Part shown: positions 14,760-15,398 of the stretch, in pieces
How positions within the stretch are numbered: position 1 is the stretch's first letter
Layout of the letters: each line of letters begins with the position of its first letter
From: Synergistaceae bacterium
Lineage (GTDB): Bacteria > Synergistota > Synergistia > Synergistales > Synergistaceae
Length of the DNA stretch: 15,398 nucleotides
Direction of reading: 5' to 3'
Assembly (NCBI GenBank): GCA_012727545.1
Contig: JAAYHA010000311.1
Location: 1-15,398 of the forward strand
The notes under the pieces: model-generated
Told to the model about the DNA's origin: nothing
Database searches by the model: none
The model's input: only the letters and a program-made list of their open reading frames with translations
Translations under genes and position numbers: made by a program

Positions 14760-15398
14760 TCAGCTGTAATCTCCCCGTTCGGCCGGCATTTCATAACCTA
14801 TCCCTTCGATCTTCTGCCTCACATAGGCCAGACTCTCAGAGGCATCGTCAGATGTTCCGATCTTGTTGTCGTAGAGCATGTAATTTTTGCGCGCATCCAA
14901 TGGTGAAATGTTCGGCATTACCACATTTGCTCCCGCCAGTATTCCCTGTTCCCTGCCGTCGGATCTCACAGTTCCAAGGGCTGTGGTTGCGGGCAGAAGG
15001 ATCCTTGGCAGCATCAGCCTGACAAGGCTTAGCATGAAGAGTGAGTCCTCTGCGCTTCCCGCAGGGTGATCCCTGAAAGGTGTATCCCGGTGAGGAATAA
15101 AGGGGCCTATGCCTGCCATTTGCGGGTCGAACTCTTTCATAAAGAGAAGATCGTCAGCCAGGTTATCTTTTGTCTGAAAGGGAGACCCGACCATCAGGCC
15201 GCATCCTGTCTGAAACCCTATGTCCCGAAGGTCATAAAGGCACCTTTTCCTCTCCTTCAGCGTAAGGACAGGGGGGTGGAGCAATGAGTAATGTCGATCA
15301 CAGGCAGTTTCATGCCTTAACAGGTACCTGTCGGCTCCTGCGTCGAAGAGCCTTTGGTATGAGCTTCTCTCTTTTTCTCCAAGCGAGAGGGTGATCGC
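14760..15398 (-). CDS. hydE: [FeFe]-hydrogenase maturase HydE, 5' end cut by window
   Basis: Radical SAM enzyme that helps build the organic ligand of the H-cluster of [FeFe]-hydrogenase. The frame is open to the right edge (212 codons before the stop): AGADRYLLRHETA at the start, then RKRCLYDLRDIGFQTGCG, MVGSPFQT, IGPFIPHRDTPF, LLPATTALGT, REQGILAGANVVMPN and YMLYDNKIGT, all HydE-specific blocks. The N-terminal CxxxCxxC radical SAM motif lies outside the window. The C-terminal cysteines that hold a second cluster in some HydE are absent. A TTG at 15284 gives a shorter frame but is inside the conserved region. This gene is separated from the downstream operon by a promoter. Confidence 0.94.
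   Translation of the reverse strand, partial: AITLSLGEKERSSYQRLFDAGADRYLLRHETACDRHYSLLHPPVLTLKERKRCLYDLRDIGFQTGCGLMVGSPFQTKDNLADDLLFMKEFDPQMAGIGPFIPHRDTPFRDHPAGSAEDSLFMLSLVRLMLPRILLPATTALGTVRSDGREQGILAGANVVMPNISPLDARKNYMLYDNKIGTSDDASESLAYVRQKIEGIGYEMPAERGDYS

Noticed and set aside
14746..14762. Terminator after hydE
   Set aside because: There is a run of seven T right after the stop codon, but I see no adequate stem before it.
1..15398. CRISPR array, insertion sequence or prophage
   Set aside because: No regularly spaced repeats, transposase, integrase or phage-like genes are visible, and all genes are on one strand with tight housekeeping order.

Overview
The window is a compact block of chromosomal housekeeping genes, all read from the minus strand, so transcription runs from high to low coordinates. 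The organism is probably a strictly anaerobic, fermentative bacterium. An [FeFe]-hydrogenase maturase (HydE) lies at the right edge, TrpRS carries a complete putative Fe-S cysteine signature, and the linkage yicC-remA-gmk-rpoZ-coaBC-priA is typical of Firmicutes and related anaerobic phyla. The total impression fits Synergistota best, or a deep Firmicutes-like anaerobe. This placement is an inference without a database search.

Right to left: the 3' part of hydE (cut by the window edge); a sigma70-type promoter in the hydE/nif3 gap; then a long run of closely packed genes: Nif3-like protein, trpS, scpA, scpB, a RluB-type pseudouridine synthase, cmk, hflX, yicC, remA, gmk, rpoZ, coaBC, priA and der. 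Many junctions overlap by 1-14 nt, which suggests translational coupling, and three genes appear to use TTG starts. The only larger internal gap (about 100 nt, rluB to cmk) holds a terminator-like hairpin and a possible 25-codon ORF whose stop overlaps the cmk start. Next come two short units with near-consensus promoters and good terminators: the histone-like protein HU and tRNA-Pro(GGG). Last are rsmA and trmB; trmB runs off the left edge.

Together the genes serve translation and its quality control (tRNA-Pro, TrpRS, RsmA, RluB, TrmB, Der, HflX), chromosome organisation and replication restart (ScpA, ScpB, HU, PriA), nucleotide and cofactor supply (Cmk, Gmk, CoaBC), and transcription or regulation (RpoZ, RemA, YicC).

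I found no mobile element, CRISPR array or obvious new multi-gene system. The most notable observations are inside proteins. The PriA homologue has lost every recognisable helicase/ATPase motif and about 100 residues where the winged helix should be, yet keeps all eight zinc-binding cysteines at exactly the E. coli spacing. TrpRS has the exact C-x22-C-x6-C-x2-C pattern of the [4Fe-4S] tryptophanyl-tRNA synthetases. TrmB has a long C-terminal extension and an altered FPDPWPK motif.
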